NCBI GenBank assembly: GCA_027489355.1
Contig: JAIXZY010000079.1
Location: forward strand, 82,936-146,935
DNA from: Paracoccaceae bacterium
GTDB lineage: Bacteria > Pseudomonadota > Alphaproteobacteria > Rhodobacterales > Rhodobacteraceae
Reading direction: 5' to 3'
DNA length: 64,000 nucleotides
Made by a program: the position numbers and the translations under genes
Notes under the pieces: model-generated
Told to the model about the DNA's origin: nothing
The model's database searches: none
What the model saw: the letters and a program-made list of their open reading frames with translations, nothing else
Shown: positions 21,057-29,600 of the stretch, one piece after another
Layout: every line of letters begins with the position of its first letter
How positions within the stretch are numbered: the first letter of the stretch is position 1

Positions 21057-21775
21057 CCGAACAACCGCGTCAGCTTGACCATCGCCTGATCCAGCCGCCC
21101 CGGGTCGGTGCCGCGGATAACCAGGTTGGTGCCATGCGCGCCGTTCTGGATGAAGGGATAGGACCCCATCGACAGCTCCGGAAATTCGGCCGCCAGCGCG
21201 CCGAACTCGGCGGCGATCTCGCCCTCACCCCGGTTGACGCGCAGGCTCTGCGACAGAAGCGGCGGGCCGCCGGTCAGCTTCGGCAGGACCGAGGCCACCA
21301 TGGCTTCGAAGATCTTCGGGACGCCGGCCATGACATGGACGTTGCCGATGATGAACCCCGGGGCAGTCGAGACCGGGTTGTCGATGAGCGCCGCGCCGTC
21401 GGGGATGCGGGCCATGCGCTGGCGGGCTTCGTTGAAAGGAAGCCCCGCGCGGTCGTAGTGCGCCTGCAGCAGCGCCATCGCGTCGGCACGGTGGCCGATC
21501 TTCGCACCCATCGCCTCGGCGACGGCGTCGGCGGTGATGTCATCATGCGTGGGGCCAATCCCCCCGCTGGTGAAGACATGGGTGTATTTGGCCGAAAGCG
21601 CGCGAACGGCCTCCACGATCTCGGCATGGACGTCCGCCACGACCCGCGCCTCGCGGAGCGTGATGCCGACGCGGGTCAGCTCTCCGGCCAGGAAATGCAT
21701 GTTCGAATCGCGGGTGCGGCCCGAAAGGATCTCGTCGCCGATCACAAGGATCGCGGCTGTCGGGTTCGTCATCAA
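21053..21775 (-). CDS. Molybdopterin-binding domain protein (CinA/MoaB-like)
   Basis: AAILVIGDEILSGRTRDSNMHFLAGELTRVGI...FTSGGIGPTHDDITADAVAEAMG. Confidence 0.9.
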   Translation of the reverse strand: MMTNPTAAILVIGDEILSGRTRDSNMHFLAGELTRVGITLREARVVADVHAEIVEAVRALSAKYTHVFTSGGIGPTHDDITADAVAEAMGAKIGHRADAMALLQAHYDRAGLPFNEARQRMARIPDGAALIDNPVSTAPGFIIGNVHVMAGVPKIFEAMVASVLPKLTGGPPLLSQSLRVNRGEGEIAAEFGALAAEFPELSMGSYPFIQNGAHGTNLVIRGTDPGRLDQAMVKLTRLFG

Positions 21776-21887
21776 AGCCTCCGTGCATTCACAATCGCGG
21801 GTATAGCCTTCGGGGCCGCCGTTTCAAACCCCGGCCTCTGGCCATTTCCGCGCAAGATTATTATGTAGGGCACAAAGGAGACCCGGA

Positions 21888-22697
21888 TTGGACGACGTTC
21901 GCGCCCGCATCACCAAGGACGGCATCCGCATCTACGAGGATGCGGATTTTGCCGGCATGCGCACGGCCGGTCGCGTCGCGGCCGAGATCCTGGACGCCGT
22001 GGCGCCCCTGGTGGTGCCGGGGACGACCACGGGGGCCATCGACGACTTCATCACCGAAGAGATTAAGCGCCGCGGCGTCACCTCGGCCACCGTCGGCTAC
22101 AAGGGCTACAAGCACGCGTCCTGCATCAGCGTGAACCACGTGGTCTGCCACGGGATTCCGGGGACGAAGGTGCTGATGGACGGCGACATCCTGAACATCG
22201 ACGTCACGGTGATCGTCGATGGCTGGTATGGCGATACCAGCCGGATGTACGTGGCGGGGCAGTTGGCGCGCAAGGCCGAACGGCTGATCGAGGTCACGCA
22301 CGAAGGCCTGATGCGCGGGATCGCTGCGGTGAAGCCGGGCAACACCTTTGGCGACATCGGCCACGCGATCCAGGCCTATGTCGAGGCGCAGCGGATGTCC
22401 GTCGTGCGCGATTTCTGCGGCCACGGTCTGGGCCGGGTGTTCCACGCGCCGCCGAACGTGCTGCACTACGGCCGCGCAGGCTCGGGTCCGGTGCTGGAGG
22501 AAGGCATGTTCTTCACCATCGAACCGATGGTGAACCTGGGCCGGCCCGAGACGAAGGTGCTGGCCGACGACTGGACGGCGGTAACCCGTGACAAGTCGCT
22601 CTCGGCGCAGTTCGAGCATTCGGTCGGCGTGACCGCGACGGGCTGTGAGATCTTCACGCTGTCCCCCGCTGGCAAGTTCCACCCGACCTGGGGCTGA
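21888..22697 (+). CDS. map: Methionine aminopeptidase, type I
   Basis: MRTAGRVAAEILDAVAPLVVPGTTTGAIDDFI...YKGYKHASCISVNHVVCHGIP...GHGLGRVFH. Start codon appears to be TTG. Confidence 0.94.
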   Translation: MDDVRARITKDGIRIYEDADFAGMRTAGRVAAEILDAVAPLVVPGTTTGAIDDFITEEIKRRGVTSATVGYKGYKHASCISVNHVVCHGIPGTKVLMDGDILNIDVTVIVDGWYGDTSRMYVAGQLARKAERLIEVTHEGLMRGIAAVKPGNTFGDIGHAIQAYVEAQRMSVVRDFCGHGLGRVFHAPPNVLHYGRAGSGPVLEEGMFFTIEPMVNLGRPETKVLADDWTAVTRDKSLSAQFEHSVGVTATGCEIFTLSPAGKFHPTWG

Positions 22698-22787
22698 TCC
22701 GGCCCCTGCCGGTGCGCCGCGGCGCAGATTGCATTTCGCCGCCCCCCGGCTTATTTCGAAGTCTGACCCAAAGGGCAGCAGGCGCGC

Positions 22788-23705
22788 ATGAACTGGATCA
22801 CCAACTACGTCCGTCCGAAGATCAACTCGCTTTTCTCGCGTCGCGAGGTGCCCGAGAACCTTTGGACGAAGTGCCCGGAATGCGGCACGATGCTGTTCCA
22901 CCGCGAGCTTGCGGCCAACCTGAACGTCTGCACGACCTGCGAACACCACATGGCGATCAGCCCGCGCGAACGCTTCGCGGCGCTGTTCGACGGCGGGATC
23001 TTTACCGAGGTGAAGGTTCCGGAACCCGTGGTCGACCCGCTGCACTTCCGCGACCAGAAGAAGTACACCGACCGGATCAAGGCGGCGCAGAAGGCCAGCG
23101 GCGAAAAGGACGCAATGTTGGTGGCCGAGGGCGAGATTTCCCGCACCCCGATCGTGGCGGCCGCGCAGGACTTCAGCTTCATGGCCGGTTCGATGGGCAT
23201 GTACGTCGGCAATGCGATCATCGCCGCCGCCGAGCGTGCGGTTAAGCTGAAGCGGCCGCTCGTGCTGTTCTCGGCCTCGGGCGGGGCGCGGATGCAGGAG
23301 GGGATGCTGTCCCTGATGCAGATGCCGCGCACGACGGTCGCGGTGCAGCTGCTGAAGGAAGCGGGGCTGCCCTACATCGTCGTCCTGACCCATCCGACCA
23401 CGGGCGGGGTGACGGCAAGCTATGCCATGCTGGGCGACGTGCAGATCGCCGAGCCGAACGCCCAGATCGGCTTCGCGGGGGCGCGGGTGATCGAACAGAC
23501 GATCCGCGAGAAACTGCCCGAGGGCTTCCAGCGCGCCGAATACCTTCTGGACCACGGGATGCTGGACCGCGTGGTGCACCGCAAGTCCATGAAGGACGAA
23601 CTGGTCACGCTGGTCCGCATGCTGACCGGCCAACCCCCCGCGATCAAGGGCGACCTGCCCGCGCCGGTCGAGGCACCTGCCCCCAAGGTCGAAGCGGGCA
23701 CCTGA
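22788..23705 (+). CDS. accD: Acetyl-CoA carboxylase carboxyltransferase subunit beta
   Basis: Zn ribbon [29 protein letters not shown] and carboxyltransferase motifs [28 protein letters not shown]. Confidence 0.97.
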   Translation: MNWITNYVRPKINSLFSRREVPENLWTKCPECGTMLFHRELAANLNVCTTCEHHMAISPRERFAALFDGGIFTEVKVPEPVVDPLHFRDQKKYTDRIKAAQKASGEKDAMLVAEGEISRTPIVAAAQDFSFMAGSMGMYVGNAIIAAAERAVKLKRPLVLFSASGGARMQEGMLSLMQMPRTTVAVQLLKEAGLPYIVVLTHPTTGGVTASYAMLGDVQIAEPNAQIGFAGARVIEQTIREKLPEGFQRAEYLLDHGMLDRVVHRKSMKDELVTLVRMLTGQPPAIKGDLPAPVEAPAPKVEAGT

Positions 23706-23708
23706 TCC

Positions 23709-24980
23709 ATGAGCACAGGTTCCGACGTCATCCTCGAACGGATGATGACGCTGCACCCCAAGGTCATCGACCTGACACTGGCGCGCGTCGAACGCCTTCT
23801 GGCCGCGCTGGGACACCCCGAACGCGCCATACCGCCGGTGATTCACATCGCAGGGACAAACGGCAAGGGGTCGACCCAGGCGATGATCCGGGCCGGGCTG
23901 GAAGCCGGGGGCGACACGGTCCACGCCTACACCTCACCCCACCTCGCGCGGTTCCACGAACGCATCCGCCTGGCCGGAGAACTGATCTCCGAACCCGCGC
24001 TGACCGCGCTTCTGGATGAATGCGTCCGGGTCAACGGTCCGGACGAGATAACGTTCTTCGAGATCACCACCTGCGCAGCCTTCCTGGCCTTTGCGCGGAC
24101 GAGGGCCGACTGGACCCTGCTGGAGGTCGGCCTTGGCGGTCGGCTCGATGCAACGAATGTTGTGGAAAAGCCGCGGCTGACAATCATCACGCCGGTCAGC
24201 ATGGACCACGAATCCTTTCTGGGCGACACCTTGCCCAAGATTGCGGGCGAAAAGGCCGGGATCGTCAAGCGCAGAGTCCCGGTCATTGTCGGCCCGCAGG
24301 CGCCCGAGGGGCTGGCGGTGATCGAAGCCAGGGCTGCGGCACTGGGCGCGCCGCTCTGGGCGTTCGGCCAGCACTGGAACGTCTGGGAGGAACGCGGGCG
24401 GCTGATCTATCAGGATGAGAACGGCCTTCTCGATCTGCCGCTGCCAAACCTGCCCGGCCCGCATCAGGTGCAGAACGCCGGGGCGGCCATCGCCGCGCTA
24501 CGGCTGCTGGGGAAGGGCGAGGCCGCCTGCGAAGCTGCTGTGACCCGGGCCTTCTGGCCGGCCCGGATGCAGCGCCTGCGGCAAGGCCCGCTGGTCGACG
24601 TCGCCCCGCACGTGGAGCTTTGGCTTGACGGCGGCCACAACCCTGCTGGCGCAGAAGCCGTGGCTGCGACGCTCGCACGGATGCCGAAGCGCGAGACGCA
24701 TCTGATCTGCGGGATGCTGAACACCAAGGACGTGACAGGCTACATGCGTCCCCTCGCGTCGCAGGTCTCGCGTCTGCATGCCGTCTCGATCCCCGGCGAG
24801 AAGAACACGCTTCCTGCAGAGGCGACACGCGATGCCGCACGGGCCGCGGGGATGGAGGCGGTGACGGCGGGATCGGTGGCCGAGGCGCTGGCAGAGATCG
24901 CAGCACAGTCGCCCGAGGCGCGGGTGCTGATCTGCGGCTCGCTTTACCTGGCAGGCACGGTGCTGCGCGAGAACGGGTGA
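23709..24980 (+). CDS. folC: Bifunctional folylpolyglutamate synthase / dihydrofolate synthase
   Basis: VIHIAGTNGKGSTQAMIRAGLEAGGDTVHAYTSPHLARFHERI; downstream of accD. Confidence 0.95.
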   Translation: MSTGSDVILERMMTLHPKVIDLTLARVERLLAALGHPERAIPPVIHIAGTNGKGSTQAMIRAGLEAGGDTVHAYTSPHLARFHERIRLAGELISEPALTALLDECVRVNGPDEITFFEITTCAAFLAFARTRADWTLLEVGLGGRLDATNVVEKPRLTIITPVSMDHESFLGDTLPKIAGEKAGIVKRRVPVIVGPQAPEGLAVIEARAAALGAPLWAFGQHWNVWEERGRLIYQDENGLLDLPLPNLPGPHQVQNAGAAIAALRLLGKGEAACEAAVTRAFWPARMQRLRQGPLVDVAPHVELWLDGGHNPAGAEAVAATLARMPKRETHLICGMLNTKDVTGYMRPLASQVSRLHAVSIPGEKNTLPAEATRDAARAAGMEAVTAGSVAEALAEIAAQSPEARVLICGSLYLAGTVLRENG

Positions 24981-24982
24981 AC

Positions 24983-25030
24983 AAATTCCTTAAGCAAGGA
25001 ATTTGACAAAATTCTTCCTTAAGAATTTTG
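24983..25030. terminator. Two tandem hairpins between convergent folC and tetR
   Basis: AAATTCCTT-AAGC-AAGGAATTT (24983-25004) and CAAAATTCTT-CCTT-AAGAATTTTG (25007-25030), both perfect. Confidence 0.75.
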
Positions 25031-25657
25031 GATCCCAGTCACGCCATACCGCGCCAGGAACATGTCCACCGCGCCATGCACTGACCGATGGGCCAGTTCC
25101 GGCGTGATCGTCTCGGCCATTCCGAAGATCAGCTTCTCGTGGATCGTCGCCTTGCACAGCTGCGCGAACTGGTCGGCAGCCAGGTCGAGGTCCTCGATCT
25201 TCAACGCTCCGCTTTGCACGTAGGCCCCCAGGTGATGCACCAGCCGCTCATGGATCAGGCCGGGCCCGAAGTCGTAGAACTGGCGGCCCAGACCAGGGAA
25301 CCGCTCGCCTTCGCCCACCACGATGCGAAACATCCGCTGGCCGAAATCCGACAACTGGAAAGCCACGATGTGCTCGGCCGCAATCGTCAGCGCCACACGC
25401 ACCGGCACGTCCCCTTCCACCATCGCCTCGGCCTCTTCGGTCTGGCGGTGGCACTCACAGCGCGCGACTTCCAGAAACAGAAGCTGCTTGTCGGGGAAAT
25501 AGGCGTAGATCGTCGCCTTCGACACCCCCGCTTCCCGCGCGATGTCGTCGACCGAGGCGCGCTCGAACCCGTCGCGCATGAAGATCGTCCTGGCGCCTTC
25601 GAGCACCTGGTCGAACTTGCGGCCGCGCCGGACGCCGTGATCGTTAATTGCGTTCAT
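25019..25657 (-). CDS. TetR/AcrR family transcriptional regulator
   Basis: RGRKFDQVLEGARTIFMRDGFERASVDDIAREAGVSKATIYAYFPDKQLLFLEV. Confidence 0.93.
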   Translation of the reverse strand: MNAINDHGVRRGRKFDQVLEGARTIFMRDGFERASVDDIAREAGVSKATIYAYFPDKQLLFLEVARCECHRQTEEAEAMVEGDVPVRVALTIAAEHIVAFQLSDFGQRMFRIVVGEGERFPGLGRQFYDFGPGLIHERLVHHLGAYVQSGALKIEDLDLAADQFAQLCKATIHEKLIFGMAETITPELAHRSVHGAVDMFLARYGVTGIQNS

Positions 25658-25713
25658 CGGACCCCCTGGCGGGGACCATAGACCATCGCGATCCGGCGCG
25701 GCAAGCGAAGCGG

Positions 25714-25887
25714 TCACTCGTCCAGTTGGCAGGTGGGCTGGCCCGCCGGCGCATTGCAACCCTTGGTCGAGGTCGCGACCGTGTCCGACGGGAAGGTCAA
25801 TGTCGGCAGCAGCGTGCCCAGCGAGTCGGCGGCGACCGGGGCGGCAAGGGCCAGACTGGCAGCAAGGACAATGGCGAAGCGGGGCAT
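25714..25887 (-). CDS. Small secreted protein, unknown function
   Basis: MPRFAIVLAASLALAAPVAADSLGTLLPTLTFPSDTVATSTKGCNAPAGQPTCQLDE; signal peptide; GGAGA RBS before this methionine. Confidence 0.6.
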   Translation of the reverse strand: MPRFAIVLAASLALAAPVAADSLGTLLPTLTFPSDTVATSTKGCNAPAGQPTCQLDE

Positions 25888-25900
25888 GTTGGTCTCCATT

Positions 25901-25977
25901 CTGAACTCGGCGGTTCAGATTGTCATCTAAACTGGCTAGTTCATTTGGGCAAGCGGAATCTGAACCTGAAAGTTCAA
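25901..25977. promoter_or_regulatory. Two CTGAAC-N6-GTTCA(G/A) dyads, candidate TetR-family operators
   Basis: CTGAACtcggcgGTTCAG (25901-25918) and CTGAACctgaaaGTTCAA (25960-25977), in the divergent region upstream of the small ORF and mbfA-like gene. Confidence 0.6.
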
Positions 25978-26011
25978 ATTACGGCATTGCAGTCTCTGAG
26001 CGGGGCGGTAA

Positions 26012-26028
26012 ATTAGAATCGTTCCAAA
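26012..26028. promoter_or_regulatory. Candidate Irr/ICE box ATTAGAA-TCG-TTCCAAA
   Basis: Matches TTTAGAA-N3-TTCTAAA at 12 of 14 positions, 13 bp upstream of the mbfA-like start. Confidence 0.6.
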
Positions 26029-26041
26029 CTAAGGTGCTGTC

Positions 26042-27019
26042 TTGCTGTCTGCCCTGACCTTCCGCCGCAGGTTCTCCGATCTCTCTGACCAGGAGGTGCT
26101 GGCCCTCGCCATCTCGTCGGAAGAGGATGACGCCCGCATCTACCGCAGCTTTGCCGAACGCCTGCGCAGCGATTTTCCGGCCTCGTCTGCGGTGTTCGAC
26201 GGCATGGCCGCCGAAGAGGACGGCCACCGCCAGCGCCTGATCGACCTGCACCGCGCGCGCTTCGGTGAGGTGATCCCGCTGATCCGCCGCGAACATGTCG
26301 CGGGCTTCTACGCCCGCCGCCCCGTCTGGCTGTCGCAATCCCTGTCGCTTGATACAATGCGGGGCGAGGCGGCGGCGATGGAGAAGACGGCGCACGACTT
26401 TTACCTTCGCGCAGCGGCCCGCACCCAGGACGCCTCGACCCGGAAGCTGCTGGGCGACCTTGCCGCGGCCGAAGCCGGGCACGAACGCCACGCCCAGCGG
26501 CTGGAGGAGACCCACCTGTCGGACGACGCGCGAAGCGATGAGGACCAGACCGCCAAGCGCCAGTTCATCCTGACCTGGGTGCAACCCGGGTTGGCCGGGC
26601 TGATGGACGGCTCGGTTTCCACCCTCGCCCCGATCTTTGCGACGGCCTTCGCCACGCAGGACACCTGGACGACCTTCCTCGTCGGGTCCGCCGCTTCGGT
26701 CGGTGCCGGCATCTCGATGGGCTTCACCGAGGCGGCGCATGACGATGGTGTGCTCTCGGGCCGCGGCTCGCCGCTGAAACGCGGTCTGGCTTCGGGGATG
26801 ATGACCGCCGTTGGCGGACTTGGCCATGCGCTGCCCTACCTGATCCCGGACTTCTGGACCGCCACCACCATCGCGATGATCGTCGTCTTCGTCGAGCTTT
26901 GGGCCATCGCCTGGATCCAGAACCGCTACATGGAGACGCCCTTCCTCCGCGCGGCCTTGCAGGTCGTCGTGGGCGGTGCTCTGGTCTTTGCCGCGGGGGC
27001 ATTGATCGGAGGCGGCTGA
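26042..27019 (+). CDS. mbfA: MbfA-like membrane-bound ferritin / iron exporter (rubrerythrin + VIT1-type domain)
   Basis: N-terminal ferritin-like region (SSEEDDARIYRSFAERL...GMAAEEDGHRQRLIDLH) and C-terminal CCC1/VIT-like membrane domain. Start appears to be TTG. Confidence 0.85.
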   Translation: MLSALTFRRRFSDLSDQEVLALAISSEEDDARIYRSFAERLRSDFPASSAVFDGMAAEEDGHRQRLIDLHRARFGEVIPLIRREHVAGFYARRPVWLSQSLSLDTMRGEAAAMEKTAHDFYLRAAARTQDASTRKLLGDLAAAEAGHERHAQRLEETHLSDDARSDEDQTAKRQFILTWVQPGLAGLMDGSVSTLAPIFATAFATQDTWTTFLVGSAASVGAGISMGFTEAAHDDGVLSGRGSPLKRGLASGMMTAVGGLGHALPYLIPDFWTATTIAMIVVFVELWAIAWIQNRYMETPFLRAALQVVVGGALVFAAGALIGGG

Positions 27020-27711
27020 TGTATCGCAAGGGTGAGGTGAGCTACCAGCCGCTGCCGCTGCCCGACCGGGTCCAGCTGGACGACGATGCCGCGCTGGCGG
27101 CCGCCGAACGCTTTCGCGACTACATGCGTAAGCGTCATTCCGTGCGCGACTACTCTCCGCGTCCGGTCCCCGAAGCGGTGATCACGGCCTGCATCGCGGC
27201 GGCGGGGACGGCGCCCTCGGGCGCGAACCACCAGCCCTGGCACTTCGTGGCGATCTCTGACTCGGCGATGAAGTCCCGCATTCGCGACGGCGCTGAAGAG
27301 GAGGAGCGCGCCTTCTACTCCGGCGGCGCGGGGGATGAATGGCTGCAAGCGCTGGAGCCGATCGGGACCGGCGTGGCGAAACCCCATCTGACCGACGCGC
27401 CCTGGCTGATCGTGGTCTTCGCGCAGCGCTACGGGATGACCGACGACGGGACGCGCTACAAGAACTACTATGTGCCGGAAAGCGTGGGGATCGCGACGGG
27501 CATGCTGATCACGGCGATCCACCATGCGGGCCTTGTCTGCCTGGAGCACACGCCCAACCCGATGAAGTTCCTCGGCCCGCTCTGCGGCCGACCCGACCAT
27601 GAAAAGCCGGTGATGATCCTGCCCGTGGGCTATCCCGCCGAGACGGCGACCGTCCCGGCCGTGGCCAAGCGGAAGAAGCCGCTCGACCAGATCCTCAGCG
27701 TGTTCCGCTAG
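27019..27711 (+). CDS. Nitroreductase family protein
   Basis: FRDYMRKRHSVRDYSPRPVPEAVITACIAAAGTAPSGANHQPWHFVAI; ATG overlaps the upstream stop. Confidence 0.9.
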   Translation: MYRKGEVSYQPLPLPDRVQLDDDAALAAAERFRDYMRKRHSVRDYSPRPVPEAVITACIAAAGTAPSGANHQPWHFVAISDSAMKSRIRDGAEEEERAFYSGGAGDEWLQALEPIGTGVAKPHLTDAPWLIVVFAQRYGMTDDGTRYKNYYVPESVGIATGMLITAIHHAGLVCLEHTPNPMKFLGPLCGRPDHEKPVMILPVGYPAETATVPAVAKRKKPLDQILSVFR

Positions 27712-28733
27712 CCCAACGCGGCAATCCGGCGCGGCACCACGGCCGGCTGGGGCGCGGTCTCTGGCACGTCAGCCGCTGGCGGTTCGACAGCCGGTTCCCC
27801 GGAGGCCGGCGTGGCAGCTGTCAGCGGCTCTACGCCTGGCAGCGGCACCAGCACCGGCTCGGGGGCGACAGTGGTCAGCCGGCGCGGCCGGGTCGTCACG
27901 GCAAGGGCGTTGCCGGGACGATCCCGTACCGGCCGGGCCGAGGCATCGTTCACCTTGATCACGGTGAAGCTGATGTTGTCCTGGTCGGGATCGTCCAGCC
28001 GGTTCAGCTCGTCCAGAAGTCGTTCCACGATCTCGGTCGACCGGGCCTTGCGGTACCGGGCCAGCACCTTCTCGATCTGGGCATTGGTCAGGAATTGCAA
28101 CCCGTCCGACGAACAGATGACAATGTCCCCCGCCTTCAGCTCGACTGGCCTGCTTGGGCAGTCGACCCGGGCGATCTTCGCGCCCATCAGCACCGACACC
28201 AGGCAGTTTCGATCGGGATGCGTAGCCGCCGTTTCGGCGTCGATCAGCCCCGCTTGCACCATCAGGTCGATCTGCGGAGCCATCGAGTGGTCTTCGTTCA
28301 GCTGGCTCAGGCGGCCGTTGCGGTACAAGAACAGCGGCGAGTCCCCGACCGAGATCCACCAGAGCCGGTTCTCGACCAGTGCCGGCACGACAAGGGTGGC
28401 CCCCATCCCGTCGGTCTCGGGATGCGTGTTGGCATGATGGCGCAGGGTGTCGTTGGCGTGATCGGCCACGCTGCGCAGGATTTCCGGAGCACGCGCCTCG
28501 AAGGACTCGACGTTGGCGTACTGGAACTTCAGCTCGGAATAGACCTCGGTCAGGACGATCTTCGAAGCCACATCCCCCGCGGCATGTCCGCCCATGCCGT
28601 CTGCCAGCACCACGAAGCCGGCTTCTGCGCCGACCGGGAAGTCCGCGGTGATCGCATCTTCCTGGTAGTCCCGTGCGCCCTGGCTGATGCCGGAAGCGAC
28701 GTCGTAGCGCGGCTCACGCGATCGCCATATCAT
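27708..28733 (-). CDS. PP2C-family Ser/Thr phosphatase
   Basis: GARDYQEDAI...VVLADGMGGHAAGDVAS...GATLVV...SVGDSPLFLYR...DNISFTVIKV. Confidence 0.92.
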   Translation of the reverse strand: MIWRSREPRYDVASGISQGARDYQEDAITADFPVGAEAGFVVLADGMGGHAAGDVASKIVLTEVYSELKFQYANVESFEARAPEILRSVADHANDTLRHHANTHPETDGMGATLVVPALVENRLWWISVGDSPLFLYRNGRLSQLNEDHSMAPQIDLMVQAGLIDAETAATHPDRNCLVSVLMGAKIARVDCPSRPVELKAGDIVICSSDGLQFLTNAQIEKVLARYRKARSTEIVERLLDELNRLDDPDQDNISFTVIKVNDASARPVRDRPGNALAVTTRPRRLTTVAPEPVLVPLPGVEPLTAATPASGEPAVEPPAADVPETAPQPAVVPRRIAALG

Positions 28734-29562
28734 GCCCGTCTCCTTCGTCTTCGTACGAGGACCAGTTGAACTCGGGCGTACACAGGACTTTAAGGACAAG
28801 GGTCGTCTCGCCGATCTGGATCTCGTCTCCATCGGCGGCGGGTTCGGTGGACAGAAGCGGGCGGCCGTTAAGTCGGACCAGGTTGGACTTGCCGCCGTGC
28901 CCGACATGGAACTCGTGCGTGGCGGGGTCATAGGCGATGGCGGCGTGGTTTTGACGAGAGATCGCCATGTCGCCATAGTCCAGCGAGATCGTCTGATCGC
29001 TGCCACGCCCGATCTGCGAGACACCTTGCGACAGGGCAAAGGACGCGCCCTTGCCGGGGCCATCCTTGACCACCAGCCAACCGGCCGGGAACATGACGTA
29101 GCCTTTGCCCGGTGCCGGCGTCGCCTCGGGCAGGGGCAGTCTTTCCGCCGTCTCGAACAGCGGGACGATTTCGGTCGGCTGCGCCTCGAATCCCAGGACC
29201 CGGGTCTTGGTCCGGGTCGGACGGCGCGGGGCCCTGTCGGGCGCAATCTCGGTGACCGGAGCGGGTTTCGCGGGTTCGTCCTCAAGGTCCCAGATGCTGC
29301 GGCTGGGCGCCGTGATCCCCTCAGGCAGCGGAGCCTTCGCCTTGACCACGCGGTGCGGCCGGGCGACCTGAACCGCCGGGGCGGGCTCGGTCTCGGGCTC
29401 GGGCGGCGGCGGCGGGGGAGATGCCGCAGCCAACGCCTCGCGCAGGCGCTTCACCTCCAGTTCCGCCAAGGCAGCCATCACCGGATCGGGACCGGCTTCG
29501 CCCGCGCCCGCAGGATGACCGGAGTCCTCACTCTCGCCAAAGATCGTGCGAAGGAACTTCAA
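28714..29562 (-). CDS. FHA domain-containing protein
   Basis: FHA core IGRGSDQTISLDYGDMAISRQNHAAIAYD...HGGKSNLVRLNGRPL at the C-terminus after a Pro-rich N-terminal linker. Confidence 0.88.
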   Translation of the reverse strand: MKFLRTIFGESEDSGHPAGAGEAGPDPVMAALAELEVKRLREALAAASPPPPPPEPETEPAPAVQVARPHRVVKAKAPLPEGITAPSRSIWDLEDEPAKPAPVTEIAPDRAPRRPTRTKTRVLGFEAQPTEIVPLFETAERLPLPEATPAPGKGYVMFPAGWLVVKDGPGKGASFALSQGVSQIGRGSDQTISLDYGDMAISRQNHAAIAYDPATHEFHVGHGGKSNLVRLNGRPLLSTEPAADGDEIQIGETTLVLKVLCTPEFNWSSYEDEGDGHDMAIA

Positions 29563-29600
29563 GGTTTCTCTCCCCGTCCTCGTGGTTCGGCAATGGCAGG

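Noticed and set aside
21861-23924. 687-aa minus-strand ORF
   Set aside because: Lies antisense to map and accD, whose products are well recognised. Composition is that of a GC-rich shadow frame.
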